This document shows, piece after piece, positions 43,863 to 52,700 of a stretch of DNA of 64,000 nt (positions within the stretch are counted from its first letter, which is position 1; every line of letters begins with the position of its first letter). A model generated the notes under the pieces. That model was not told where the DNA came from, ran no database searches, and worked only from the letters and a program-made list of their open reading frames with translations. Made by a program: the position numbers and the translations under genes. The DNA is from Myxococcus guangdongensis (GTDB taxonomy: Bacteria; Myxococcota; Myxococcia; Myxococcales; Myxococcaceae). The DNA lies in the NCBI RefSeq assembly GCF_024198255.1, contig NZ_JAJVKW010000003.1, positions 558,001 to 622,000 of the forward strand, read 5' to 3'.

Positions 43863-44639
43863 TCACGCCCGTGACGCGGAGCTTCGAGGTGCCCCACGCG
43901 CCGCGGCCGGGCTCAAGTCCAGCCCGATGAGCAGGAGCAGCACCCCGCACGGCAGCCCCAGCGCCGCGGGGCCGTGGCGCAGGTAGAGCACCGGCCCGAG
44001 GGTGCACCCCAAGAGGAACGACAGCCCCAATCCCAGGTGCAACCGCGTGCGCTCGAACTCGATGGCGGAGGGCAGGGCGCGCAGGCGTCGCAGCACTCCC
44101 GTCACCCCCTGGCCGCGCGAGCCATCCCGCACCCACGCGAACATCTGCACCAGCTGGATGCCGATGTCCGTGAGGATGCCGGTGACATGCGTCGTGCGCA
44201 CCACCGCGCCGGACACGCGCGTGACGAGCGCGTTCTGCAGCCCCATCGCGAACGCCAGCCCCCACAACAACACCGGGGCCCGCGCGCCCGGCGCCGCGTC
44301 GAGCGCCACGCCGATGCCCGCCAGCGTCACCACCTCCACCACGAGCGCGGCCACGTGACGACCCCGCTCGCGCCGTCGGGATGCATCCAGCAGCGCCGCC
44401 GCGCACACCGCGCCGACCACGAAGGCCAGCAGCACCTCGGCGGCCCGGAACGCCAGCGCGCCGTCCCCCAGCGCGAGCGACTCGCCCAGGGACGCCATGT
44501 TCCCGGACATGTGGGACGTGTGCACGCCGAGCGCCACGAAGCCCGTCGCGTTCACCGTGCCCGCCACCGCCGCGAGCAGCAGGGCGAGCACCGTGTAGGC
44601 GCGGCGATTGGCGGGAGTCGATTCCGTGGAGAAGGGCAT
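43863..44639 (-). CDS. DUF1275 (YoaK-type) membrane protein
   Basis: A 258-residue protein with about six spans and the family hallmark NATGFVALGVHTSHMSGN, in which the His-Met-Ser-Gly-Asn string is the most conserved part. A second family stretch is MGLQNALVTRVSGAVVRTTHVTGILTD. Function is unknown; transport is suspected. The ATG at 44639 (GAGGGG upstream) is preferred over a GTG at 44681. Confidence 0.85.
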   Translation of the reverse strand: MPFSTESTPANRRAYTVLALLLAAVAGTVNATGFVALGVHTSHMSGNMASLGESLALGDGALAFRAAEVLLAFVVGAVCAAALLDASRRRERGRHVAALVVEVVTLAGIGVALDAAPGARAPVLLWGLAFAMGLQNALVTRVSGAVVRTTHVTGILTDIGIQLVQMFAWVRDGSRGQGVTGVLRRLRALPSAIEFERTRLHLGLGLSFLLGCTLGPVLYLRHGPAALGLPCGVLLLLIGLDLSPAAARGAPRSSASRA

Positions 44640-44715
44640 TGCCGGGCGCACCCCTCGCGCCTCACGAAGAGACGCTAGCACCCGATGCGCACGGGCGTGG
44701 CCCCACCGCTTCGCC

Positions 44716-45060
44716 TCACCCCGGAGGCCAGGTGAGCAGGCGGCCAGCCAAGAGGTGCAGGTGGATGTGGAACACCGTCTGCCCCGCGTGGCTGTTCGTG
44801 TTCATCACCACCCGGTAGCCGTTGGCGTCGTGGCCGCGCTCCTTGGCCAGCTTCGCCGCCGCGGTGAAGAGGTGGCCCACCGTGGCCTCGTCCTCCGCCG
44901 CGACGTCGTTCACCGTGGCGATGTGCTTCCGGGGGATGAACAGGACGTGCGTGGGCGCCTGCGGGTTGATGTCCTCGAACGCCAGGCAGACGTCGTCCTT
45001 GTAGACCACTTTGGCCGGGATGAGGCCGTCTCGAATCTTGCAGAAGAGGCAGTCGGACAT
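44716..45060 (-). CDS. HIT-family (HINT-like) nucleotide hydrolase
   Basis: A 114-residue protein with N-terminal CLFCKI, a frequent zinc-site start in HINT proteins, and the histidine triad HIHLHLLAG at its C-terminus. Length and order match the HINT branch, which hydrolyses adenosine 5'-phosphoramidates and similar nucleotide adducts. It is divergent from hprK. Role beyond nucleotide housekeeping cannot be read here. Confidence 0.93.
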   Translation of the reverse strand: MSDCLFCKIRDGLIPAKVVYKDDVCLAFEDINPQAPTHVLFIPRKHIATVNDVAAEDEATVGHLFTAAAKLAKERGHDANGYRVVMNTNSHAGQTVFHIHLHLLAGRLLTWPPG

Positions 45061-45258
45061 GGCCGGGGCTTACCAACCCACGGGACGCCGGGAAATGGCC
45101 ATGGCGCGCATTGTTGAGGCGCCAATCGGTGGCCCCCCAAGGCCCGGGGACGGCAGGCCGGTGGTCGGGTGGGCAATCGGCGGTGAAGGTGGGGGAGGCC
45201 ATGCCCCGTGGGCACTTCGACTCAAAAGGTCCCACCGGTGATATTCCAGGCCCCGACG

Positions 45259-46224
45259 ATGAAATCCATCCGCATCTCCCAGCTCATCGAGGACCACGAC
45301 TACGACCTGCGGCTGACGCTCGTCGCGGGCGCGGCGGGCCTGACGAGGACGGTGGACTCGCCGCGCATCCAGAAGCCTGGGCTGGCGCTGGCGGGCTTCA
45401 CCGAGCACCTCCACCCCCGCCGCGTCCAGGTGTTCGGCAACACCGAAATCTCGTACCTGGCCACCCTCCCGGAGTCGCGGCAGCGCGAGGCGCTCTCCAA
45501 GCTCTTCGAGGAGGAGGACCTGGCCTGCGTCGTCGTCACCAAGGAGCTGGAGATTCCCCCCGTGCTGGTCACCGCCTGCGAGGCGGGGGGCCTGGCCCTG
45601 ATGAAGACGCCGCTGCTCTCCAGCGACTTCATCACCCGGGTGCAGTCCTTCCTGGAGGAGGCCCTGACCGAGTCGAGCAGCCTGCACGGCGTGCTGATGG
45701 ACGTCTTCGGCGTGGGCATCCTGCTCTTGGGCAAGAGCGGCATCGGCAAGAGCGAGATTGCCCTGGACCTGGTGATGCGCGCCCACCGTCTGGTGGCCGA
45801 CGACATCGTCGACGTCACCCGCCGCAAGGGTGCCGTCTATGGGGCCGGTAATCCGGTCATCAAGCACCACATGGAAATCCGGGGCTTGGGCATCATCAAC
45901 ATCAAGGACCTGTTCGGCGTGGCCGCGGTCCGCGAGCAGAAGAAGATCGAGCTCGTCATCGAGTTGCAGGAATGGGACCCCCATCAGGAGTACGACCGGC
46001 TGGGGGTGGAGGACAAGCACCTGCAGATTGTGGGTGTGGACATCCCGCTGTCGGTGGTACCCGTGCGTCCTGGCCGTAACATGGCGACCATCATCGAGGT
46101 GGCCGCCCGCAACCAGTTGTTGAAGCATCAGGGCCACCACTCGGCGCGGGAGTTCGCCGAGCGGCTCAACCGAGCCATCGCCGAAGGGGCGATGCGCCGC
46201 ACCCTGGGAGAAGAGGTCGAGTGA
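45259..46224 (+). CDS. hprK: HPr kinase/phosphorylase
   Basis: A 321-residue protein. The Walker A motif GKSGIGKSE and the family signature [10 protein letters not shown] are present, along with the N-terminal domain (about 1-130) and the C-terminal catalytic domain, so it is full length. HprK phosphorylates or dephosphorylates a serine of HPr to link phosphotransfer signalling to metabolism. The ATG at 45259 is the expected start. Its last codons overlap the rapZ GTG (46221), making a coupled pair. No HPr gene is visible in the window. Confidence 0.95.
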   Translation: MKSIRISQLIEDHDYDLRLTLVAGAAGLTRTVDSPRIQKPGLALAGFTEHLHPRRVQVFGNTEISYLATLPESRQREALSKLFEEEDLACVVVTKELEIPPVLVTACEAGGLALMKTPLLSSDFITRVQSFLEEALTESSSLHGVLMDVFGVGILLLGKSGIGKSEIALDLVMRAHRLVADDIVDVTRRKGAVYGAGNPVIKHHMEIRGLGIINIKDLFGVAAVREQKKIELVIELQEWDPHQEYDRLGVEDKHLQIVGVDIPLSVVPVRPGRNMATIIEVAARNQLLKHQGHHSAREFAERLNRAIAEGAMRRTLGEEVE

Positions 46225-47084
46225 CCGCGCCCGCGAAACAGTTGGTCGTCATCACCGGCATGTCCGGCTCCGGCAAGTCCACCGCCATCCGCGCGTTGGA
46301 GGATGCGGGGTTCTTCTGCATCGACAACCTGCCGGTGGTGCTCCTGCCCAAGCTCACGGAGTTGGCGGGCGGTGGCAACATCGAGCGCATGGCGTTGGTG
46401 GTGGACGTGCGTGAAGGCGTCTTCCTCAAGGAGGCCCCGCGCATCCTCGACGAGGTGCGTCGCGCCGGCCACCACGTGGAGGTGCTCTTCCTCGACTCGA
46501 GCGACGACAGCCTCATCCGCCGCTTCAGCGAGACGCGCCGCCGCCATCCGCTCGCCCCCAACGGCACCGTCGCCGATGGCATCAAGGCGGAGCGCGAGGC
46601 GCTGCGCGACTTGCGCGAAATCGCCGACCAGGTCATCGACTCGTCGGTGCTCAACGTCCACGACTTGAAGCGCATGGTGCAGGCGCGCTTCAGCCCGGAG
46701 CCCGCCGCGGGCCCGAGCCTGTCGGTGATGTCGTTCGGCTACCGCTATGGCGTGCCGCCGCAGGCGGACCTGGTGCTGGACGTGCGCTTCCTGCCCAACC
46801 CGTACTTCGTCCCGGAGATGAAGGGGCTGACGGGCAAGGTGCCCAAGGTGGCCGCGTACGTGTTGGACCGCGAGGAGGCGCAGCAGTTCCTCGAGAAGGT
46901 GGTGGACCTCTGCCGCTTCCTGTTCCCCCGCTACCAGAAGGAGGGGAAGGCGTACCTCACGGTGGCGCTGGGGTGCACGGGTGGCAAGCACCGCTCGGTG
47001 GCCATCGCCGCGGAGCTCACCCGCCGGCTGACCGACGAGAACACCCGCGTCCAGCTGTGGGACCGGGACATCGAGAAGGAATAG
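46221..47084 (+). CDS. rapZ: RapZ-family nucleotide-binding protein
   Basis: A 287-residue protein with Walker [10 protein letters not shown] at the N-terminus and the family motif [15 protein letters not shown]. The C-terminal domain carries the conserved [24 protein letters not shown] and [10 protein letters not shown]. RapZ in E. coli is the adaptor that delivers the small RNA GlmZ to RNase E; in other bacteria (YvcJ) it binds GTP. The GTG start overlaps hprK by 4 bases. Pairing with hprK is a widespread arrangement in proteobacteria. Confidence 0.95.
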   Translation: MTAPAKQLVVITGMSGSGKSTAIRALEDAGFFCIDNLPVVLLPKLTELAGGGNIERMALVVDVREGVFLKEAPRILDEVRRAGHHVEVLFLDSSDDSLIRRFSETRRRHPLAPNGTVADGIKAEREALRDLREIADQVIDSSVLNVHDLKRMVQARFSPEPAAGPSLSVMSFGYRYGVPPQADLVLDVRFLPNPYFVPEMKGLTGKVPKVAAYVLDREEAQQFLEKVVDLCRFLFPRYQKEGKAYLTVALGCTGGKHRSVAIAAELTRRLTDENTRVQLWDRDIEKE

Positions 47085-47096
47085 CCGGAGGCGTCC

Positions 47097-47645
47097 GTGA
47101 CCCTGTTGCTGCTCGCGCTCGGGGTGGCCATGGACGCCACCGCCGTCTCCGGAGGCATGGCCATCCGAGGCGCGCGGCCCCCGGACATCCTGAAGCTGGC
47201 GCTGACGTTCGGCCTGTTCCAGTTCGGCATGTCCCTGGGCGGCGCGCTCGGGGGCAAGGTCATCGTCACCCACTTCTCGGCGGTCGACCACTGGATTGCC
47301 TTCGTGCTGCTCGCCCTGGTGGGCGGGCACATGATCTACGAGGCGCTCTCCCACGGCGAGGAGGAGCGCACGGCCCCCACGGGCATCAAGCTGCCCATGT
47401 TGATGACGTTGGGCGTGGCCACCAGCATCGACGCGCTCGCCGTCGGCGTGACGCTGCCCACGCTGGAGCTGGGCATCCTGCTCCCCACGGGCCTCATCGG
47501 TCTGATGACCTTCGTGATGTCCATCCTCGGCGCGTGGGCGGGCAAGCGGCTGGGTGAGCGCTTCGGCACCAGCATCGAGCTGCTCGGAGGCGTGGTGCTC
47601 ATCGGCATCGGCCTCAAGACGCTCATCGAGCACCTGAACCACTGA
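47097..47645 (+). CDS. mntP: MntP-type manganese efflux pump
   Basis: A 182-residue, six-span protein with the two internal-repeat metal motifs AMDATAVSGG and TSIDALAVG, whose aspartates bind Mn2+. GTG start 12 bases after rapZ, so it is likely part of that operon. I looked for a Mn riboswitch (yybP-ykoY type) before it; there is no room for one. A 6-bp hairpin at 47658-47681 may end the transcript. Confidence 0.92.
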   Translation: MTLLLLALGVAMDATAVSGGMAIRGARPPDILKLALTFGLFQFGMSLGGALGGKVIVTHFSAVDHWIAFVLLALVGGHMIYEALSHGEEERTAPTGIKLPMLMTLGVATSIDALAVGVTLPTLELGILLPTGLIGLMTFVMSILGAWAGKRLGERFGTSIELLGGVVLIGIGLKTLIEHLNH

Positions 47646-47792
47646 CGTCCCTGCTGGCGGGCCCTCCCGTGCGACGGCCCGTCGTCGTCTGACCCGGATG
47701 CGTCAAGGTTGCGGAGTGACTCATGACGCGCCATGGTAGTGATTCGTAGCGAGGTGGGGCGGCGGGCGGGTTTCCCTGGAGCGGAGGTAGCG

Positions 47793-49316
47793 ATGTCCCT
47801 GGCTCGGGTCCGGCACTTCCACGTGGCCATCGCCGGCAGCGGCTTCGGTGGCCTGGGCATGGCCATCCGCCTGAAGCAGGAGGGGATGGAGGACTTCGTC
47901 ATCCTCGAGCGGGCAGGGGACGTGGGCGGCGTCTGGCGGGACAACCTGTACCCGGGCTGCACGTGTGACGTCCCCTCGCACCTGTACTCGTTCTCCTTCG
48001 CGCCCAACCCCCGCTGGACGCGGGCCTACTCACCGCAGCCGGAGATTCACGCGTACCTGCGCGACTGCGCGGAGCGCTTCGGCGTGCTGCCGCACGTGCG
48101 CTTCCACCACACGGTGGAAGAGGCCTCCTGGGACGAGGCCGCGCGGCACTGGCGCCTCCAGACGTCACACGGGCTGTTCACCGCGGACGTGTTCATCTTC
48201 GCGGCGGGCGCCTTCAGCGAGCCCGTGGTGCCCGCGCTGCCGGGGTTGGAGCGCTTCCAGGGCAAGGTGATGCACTCGGCCCGGTGGGACTCGAGCTACG
48301 CGCTGGAGGGGCGCCGGGTGGCGGTGGTGGGCACGGGCGCGTCCGCCATCCAGTTCGTCCCGGTCATCCAGCGGAAGGTGTCCCGGCTGGTCCTGTTCCA
48401 GCGCACGCCGCCGTGGATTCTCCCGCGCGAGGACCACCCCATCGCCGCGTGGAGGCGGTGGCTGTACACCCATGTCCCCGGGGCGCGGTGGCTGACGCGC
48501 GCGGGCATCTACGCGGTGAAGGAGCTGTCCGCGCTGGCCTTCATGCACCCGTGGATCATCCGCATCGCCCAGCGCGGAGCGAAGCGTCACCTGCGCCGCT
48601 CGGTGCGGGACCCGGCGCTGCGCGCGAAGCTCACGCCCGGCTACACGATGGGCTGCAAGCGTGTGCTCATCTCGGACGACTACCTGCCGGCGCTGACGCG
48701 GGACAACGTCGAGGTCGTCACGGAGGGCATCCAGGAGGTGCGCGAGCACTCCGTCGTCACCACGACGGGCGCGGAGCACCCGGTGGACGCGCTCATCTTC
48801 GGCACGGGCTTCCAAATCACGGAGCCCTCCTTCGCGCGGCACATCCGGGGCAGGGATGGGCGCTCGCTGACGCAGACGTGGGCGGGCAGCATGAAGGCGT
48901 ACCTGGGCACGTCGGTGAGCGGTTTCCCGAACTTCTTCATGTTGCTGGGGCCCAACACGGGGCTGGGGCACACGTCCGTCATCCTGATGATGGAGGCGCA
49001 GCTGTCGCATGTGCTCAGCGCGCTGCGCTACCTGGACGGACGAGGGCTGGCGGCGGTGGAGCCCAGGGCCGACGCGCAGGAGGCGTTCGTCCGGGAGGTC
49101 GACCATCGGATGGCGCGGACGGTCTGGCTCAAGGGCGGGTGCGTGAGCTGGTACCTGGACGCCACGGGGCGCAACTCCACGCTGTGGCCCGGCTTCACGT
49201 TCTCCTTCAATCATCGAGTCTCTTCCTTCGAGCCTTCGGAGTACGTGGCCATCGCCCGACCTGGGCGTCCGCGTTCGATGGTGGGGGCTCGTCACCGGAC
49301 GCTGACCCATGGCTGA
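47793..49316 (+). CDS. flavin-containing Baeyer-Villiger-type monooxygenase
   Basis: A 507-residue protein. FAD site IAGSGFGGLGMAIRL, the GVWRDNLYPGCTCDVPSHLYSF stretch typical of class B monooxygenases, the fingerprint FQGKVMHSARWD (FxGxxxHxxxW), and the NADPH site VVGTGASAIQ. The ATG at 47793 has GGAGG 5 bases before it. It probably inserts oxygen next to a ketone or oxidises a hydrophobic substrate. The next gene, an esterase, overlaps it by 8 bases: a classic pairing in which the ester made by the oxygenase is then cleaved. Confidence 0.9.
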   Translation: MSLARVRHFHVAIAGSGFGGLGMAIRLKQEGMEDFVILERAGDVGGVWRDNLYPGCTCDVPSHLYSFSFAPNPRWTRAYSPQPEIHAYLRDCAERFGVLPHVRFHHTVEEASWDEAARHWRLQTSHGLFTADVFIFAAGAFSEPVVPALPGLERFQGKVMHSARWDSSYALEGRRVAVVGTGASAIQFVPVIQRKVSRLVLFQRTPPWILPREDHPIAAWRRWLYTHVPGARWLTRAGIYAVKELSALAFMHPWIIRIAQRGAKRHLRRSVRDPALRAKLTPGYTMGCKRVLISDDYLPALTRDNVEVVTEGIQEVREHSVVTTTGAEHPVDALIFGTGFQITEPSFARHIRGRDGRSLTQTWAGSMKAYLGTSVSGFPNFFMLLGPNTGLGHTSVILMMEAQLSHVLSALRYLDGRGLAAVEPRADAQEAFVREVDHRMARTVWLKGGCVSWYLDATGRNSTLWPGFTFSFNHRVSSFEPSEYVAIARPGRPRSMVGARHRTLTHG

Positions 49317-50412
49317 TGAGACGACGCTGACGTTGCTGGAGCGATTGGAGTACCAGGTCGCGAGTGTGCTGTTCCGGCTGCCCCCGGGGATGCTGGTGCG
49401 ACTGTCCGGCAAGCCGCCGGTGGTGATGGATGGGCTGCGTCTGCACCCGGAGGTGCAGCTGTTGCTTTCGCTGCGGGAGCGCAAGGGCGTGCCCCGGAAG
49501 TCGGAGCTGTCCCTCGCCGAGTCGCGACATCGGCTGCGGCGCGAGGCGCTCATGCACGCGGGCGAGTTGGAGCCGGTGGCGTCGGTGACGGCGCGGGTGC
49601 TCGAGACGAAGCACGGCCCGCTGCGGGCGCGGCACTACGTGCCCGTCGGGGACTCACGGGGACGGCCGCTGTTGGTGTTCTTCCATGGCGGCGGGTTCGT
49701 GATGGGGGACCTGGACACGCACGACTCGCCATGCCGGCGGCTGTGTCACCACGCGGGCGTGCACGTGCTCTCCATCGACTACCGGCTGGCGCCCGAGCAT
49801 CCGTTCCCCTCGGCGGTGGAGGACGCGATTGCCGCGTTCGAGTGGGCGCTGGAGCACGCGGAAGAACTGGGCGCGGACCCGGAGCGGGTGGCGGTGGGAG
49901 GCGACAGCGCGGGAGGCAACCTGGCCGCCGTCGTCGCGCAGCACACGGTGCGCGAGGGCACGCGCAAGCCGGCGTTGCAGTTCCTGCTGTACCCGACGAT
50001 GGACAGGACGCGGGACTGGGGCTCGCTGTCGCACTTCGCGGAGGGCTTCTTCCTCACGCGCGTGGACATCGAGTGGTACCAGGCGCAGTACATGCGGGGC
50101 AGCACGACGCCGCTGGCGGACCCTCGGGTGTCTCCGCGGCAGGAGAAGTCGCTGGCGGGGGCGCCACCGGCGCTCATCGTCACCGCGGGGTTCGACCCGC
50201 TGCGGGACGAGGCGGAGGCGTACGCGATGGCGCTGCGGGAGGCGGGGACTCCGACGACGCTGCGCCGCTTCGATTCGCTGGTGCATGCGTTCGCGAACAT
50301 GTCGGGATTGAGCCGGGCCTGCCGGGCAGCGACGGAGGAGCTCGCGCGGGTGCTGCGCCGCATGCTCGACGAGGTGGAGCCGAGCCGGGCGCGAAACGGA
50401 GCCAACACATGA
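49309..50412 (+). CDS. HSL-family alpha/beta-hydrolase (esterase/lipase)
   Basis: A 367-residue protein. Oxyanion-hole motif FFHGGGFVMGD, nucleophile elbow GGDSAGGN, and downstream Asp in FDPLRDEAE and His in SLVHAF complete the triad of the hormone-sensitive-lipase family. The start overlaps the monooxygenase, and the stop overlaps the dehydrogenase ATG (50409). Likely substrate: an ester or lactone of medium hydrophobicity produced by the monooxygenase. Confidence 0.9.
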   Translation: MADETTLTLLERLEYQVASVLFRLPPGMLVRLSGKPPVVMDGLRLHPEVQLLLSLRERKGVPRKSELSLAESRHRLRREALMHAGELEPVASVTARVLETKHGPLRARHYVPVGDSRGRPLLVFFHGGGFVMGDLDTHDSPCRRLCHHAGVHVLSIDYRLAPEHPFPSAVEDAIAAFEWALEHAEELGADPERVAVGGDSAGGNLAAVVAQHTVREGTRKPALQFLLYPTMDRTRDWGSLSHFAEGFFLTRVDIEWYQAQYMRGSTTPLADPRVSPRQEKSLAGAPPALIVTAGFDPLRDEAEAYAMALREAGTPTTLRRFDSLVHAFANMSGLSRACRAATEELARVLRRMLDEVEPSRARNGANT

Positions 50413-51254
50413 AGACGGTGAAGGACAAGGTCGCGGCAATCACGGGCGCGGGCTCGGGGATTGGCCGGGCCACGGCGGTGCTGCTGGCGAAGCGGGGCTG
50501 TCACCTGGCGCTGTCGGACGTGAATCCGCAGGGGCTCGCCGAGACGGAGGCGAAGTGCCGGGAGCACGGGGTGCGCGTGCGGGTGGACCGCGTGGACGTG
50601 GCGAAGCGCGAAGAGGTGCACACGTGGGCGGACGAGGTGGCGCGGGAGTTCGGCGCGGTGCACATCGTCATCAACAACGCGGGGGTGGCGTTGGGGGCGA
50701 CCATCGAGGACACGCGGTACGAGGACTTCGAGTGGTTGATGAACATCAACTTCTGGGGCGTGGTGTACGGCACCAAGGCCTTCTTGCCGCACCTGAAGGC
50801 GGTGGACGCGGGGCACATCGTCAACGTGTCGAGTGTCTTCGGGCTCATCGGGGTGCCGACGCAGGCGGCGTACAACTCGGCGAAGTTCGCGGTGAAGGGG
50901 TTCACGGAGGCGCTGCGGCAGGAGTTGGAGGTGGAGGGCGGGAGCATCGGCGTCACCTGTGTGCACCCCGGGGGCATCAAGACGAACATCGCGCGGAACG
51001 CGCGGGTGACGGTGCGTCGGGGGTGGACGGACGAGCGCTCGTCGAGTGACTTCGAGAAGGCGTTCGCGACGACGCCGGAGCGCGCGGCGGAGGACATCGT
51101 CACGGCCATCCACAAGAACCGTCGTCGTCAGCTCATCGGCGGGGACGCGGTGCTCATCGACTTCATGCAGCGGCTGTTGCCCACGCTCTACCAGCGTGTG
51201 CTGGTGGCGGGGATGAAGCGGCGTCGTCGGAAGATGATGAGCGCGGCGACATGA
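50409..51254 (+). CDS. short-chain dehydrogenase/reductase
   Basis: A 281-residue protein with the classical NAD(P) motif TGAGSGIG, NNAG at the structural site, the catalytic Ser in VNVSSVFGL and Tyr-x3-Lys in AAYNSAKFAVKG. A C-terminal basic end (MKRRRRKMM) is unusual and may associate with membrane. ATG overlaps on both sides couple it to the esterase and the regulator. It probably interconverts the alcohol and ketone of the same pathway. Confidence 0.9.
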   Translation: MKTVKDKVAAITGAGSGIGRATAVLLAKRGCHLALSDVNPQGLAETEAKCREHGVRVRVDRVDVAKREEVHTWADEVAREFGAVHIVINNAGVALGATIEDTRYEDFEWLMNINFWGVVYGTKAFLPHLKAVDAGHIVNVSSVFGLIGVPTQAAYNSAKFAVKGFTEALRQELEVEGGSIGVTCVHPGGIKTNIARNARVTVRRGWTDERSSSDFEKAFATTPERAAEDIVTAIHKNRRRQLIGGDAVLIDFMQRLLPTLYQRVLVAGMKRRRRKMMSAAT

Positions 51255-51958
51255 AGCGGACGGGGGCGAAGCCCGCGCGGCGGAGCGTGAAGAGGGCGCC
51301 GTCGAGGACGACGCGTCCGGCCTCGCGCGCGAAGTCACGGGTGCGGGTGACGCCGTTGTCGAAGCGACTGGAGGTGCCGTCGCGGGCGACGCCGAGGGAC
51401 TTGTTCGCGTTGGCGATGCGGTGGTGGAGCGAGGGGGAGCGGTTTGACATCGGCAGGATGGCGCAGGAGCTGGGCGTCAGTCGGGCCACGGTGTTCCGGT
51501 GGGCGGGGACGCGCGAGCTGCTCTATGGGGAGGTGCTCTCGTCCCGGTTCGACGTCGCGCTGACGGCGGCCAGGGGCGAGTTCCAAGGGGAGGGCGCGGC
51601 GTACCTGGCGGACGTCACCGAGCGGCTCATCCAGCTGATTGTGGAGGACGCGCCACTGCGGCGCTTCATCCAGCAGGATTCCGAGTACGCGATGCGCGTG
51701 CTGATGTCGAAGAGCAGCCGGGTGGAGGAGCGCTGCGCGGCGAGCATCCGGAGGGCGCTGGAGGAGGGCGTGAGGGACAAGCTCATCCGCCCGGCGATGA
51801 ACCTGGATGCGCTGTCGAACGTCATCGTCCGGGTGGGACAGTTCTTCCTGTACCGGGACGCGCTGACGGGAGACCCACCGGACGTGGAGTCCGCGATTAC
51901 GGCGACGCTCATCCTGCTCACCGCGGAGGCAGGGGACGCGCGGTGGCGGAGGCGGTGA
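51251..51958 (+). CDS. TetR/QsdR-like transcriptional regulator
   Basis: A 235-residue protein. A Lys/Arg/Ser-rich tail of about 45 residues precedes a TetR-type helix-turn-helix (FDIGRMAQELGVSRATVFRWAG), followed by an all-helical ligand domain resembling the QsdR C-terminal family. It is the last of four coupled genes, so it likely represses its own operon and responds to that pathway's substrate. QsdR in Rhodococcus controls a lactonase gene, which fits the ester/lactone theme but does not prove a quorum-quenching role. Confidence 0.82.
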   Translation: MKRTGAKPARRSVKRAPSRTTRPASRAKSRVRVTPLSKRLEVPSRATPRDLFALAMRWWSEGERFDIGRMAQELGVSRATVFRWAGTRELLYGEVLSSRFDVALTAARGEFQGEGAAYLADVTERLIQLIVEDAPLRRFIQQDSEYAMRVLMSKSSRVEERCAASIRRALEEGVRDKLIRPAMNLDALSNVIVRVGQFFLYRDALTGDPPDVESAITATLILLTAEAGDARWRRR

Positions 51959-51961
51959 GAC

Positions 51962-52687
51962 TCAGGGTTGGCCGCTGAGCGGCTTCATCAGACCTGCCTG
52001 GTCCAGCAGCGCTCGCACTTGCTCCGCCAAGGCTACGTGCTCCGGATTGCTCACCGTGAAGCGTTCGGAGGTGAGGATGATGAGCGTGCCTTTGCCTTCC
52101 ACGGGCTCGATGCGCACCGGCGCGGGGAGGGGCGGAATCGTGCCCCGATGCCGTGCGAGATAGGTGACCCAGCCCACGTACGGAGTCCCCTTGGGACGGT
52201 GAGGCTTCAGCAGGTCCCGGTGTTGCTCCGAAATCGCCACGCCCCAATCCGGCTCCCAGGCGTCAGCCGTATGTCGCAGGAGCGCTGAAAGCGCGGGTTC
52301 CGACAGGAGCCGCTCCAAGCTTGGGCCCCTGCTGGGCAACGTGTAGACACACCGGTTTCCGACCCATTCGGAGTGGCCGCCACATGCGAGGAGGAAGCTG
52401 GTGGTTTCATCGTCAGCACCGGCGCCATTCCATCCCGCCATGCTGAAGCCCAACTCGTCGAGGACTCGGTCCTTGCTCCGGCGAACGAAGGGCTCCAGCT
52501 CTGCCATCTCAGGGAGCAGTGGGCGCTTCAGTGCCTCGGCGCGTGACTTGCCTTGTTGGAACCAGTGTCCGAGCGAGGAGTCTACGGCTGGAAGTCGCTC
52601 GAGAAGGACTTGGAGCCGACGCGCGCACTCCTCCGCCGACTCCTTCCTGGGCCCCCAATAGACTCCCGCGTAGTAGCTCTCGGTCAC
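51962..52687 (-). CDS. Imm52-family immunity protein
   Basis: A 241-residue cytoplasmic protein beginning MTESYYAGVYWGPRKES, typical of immunity protein 52, a family that protects against Tox-REase-5 nucleases. It lies 13 bases downstream of the toxin gene, on the same strand: the usual toxin-then-immunity order. It should bind the nuclease domain of its neighbour. Base use is less GC-extreme than in the flanking operons, in line with lateral transfer of such cassettes. Confidence 0.8.
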   Translation of the reverse strand: MTESYYAGVYWGPRKESAEECARRLQVLLERLPAVDSSLGHWFQQGKSRAEALKRPLLPEMAELEPFVRRSKDRVLDELGFSMAGWNGAGADDETTSFLLACGGHSEWVGNRCVYTLPSRGPSLERLLSEPALSALLRHTADAWEPDWGVAISEQHRDLLKPHRPKGTPYVGWVTYLARHRGTIPPLPAPVRIEPVEGKGTLIILTSERFTVSNPEHVALAEQVRALLDQAGLMKPLSGQP

Positions 52688-52700
52688 GGCTCAAGGTTCC

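Noticed and set aside
47085..47096. Manganese riboswitch before mntP
   Set aside because: Only 12 bases separate rapZ and mntP, too few for the element.
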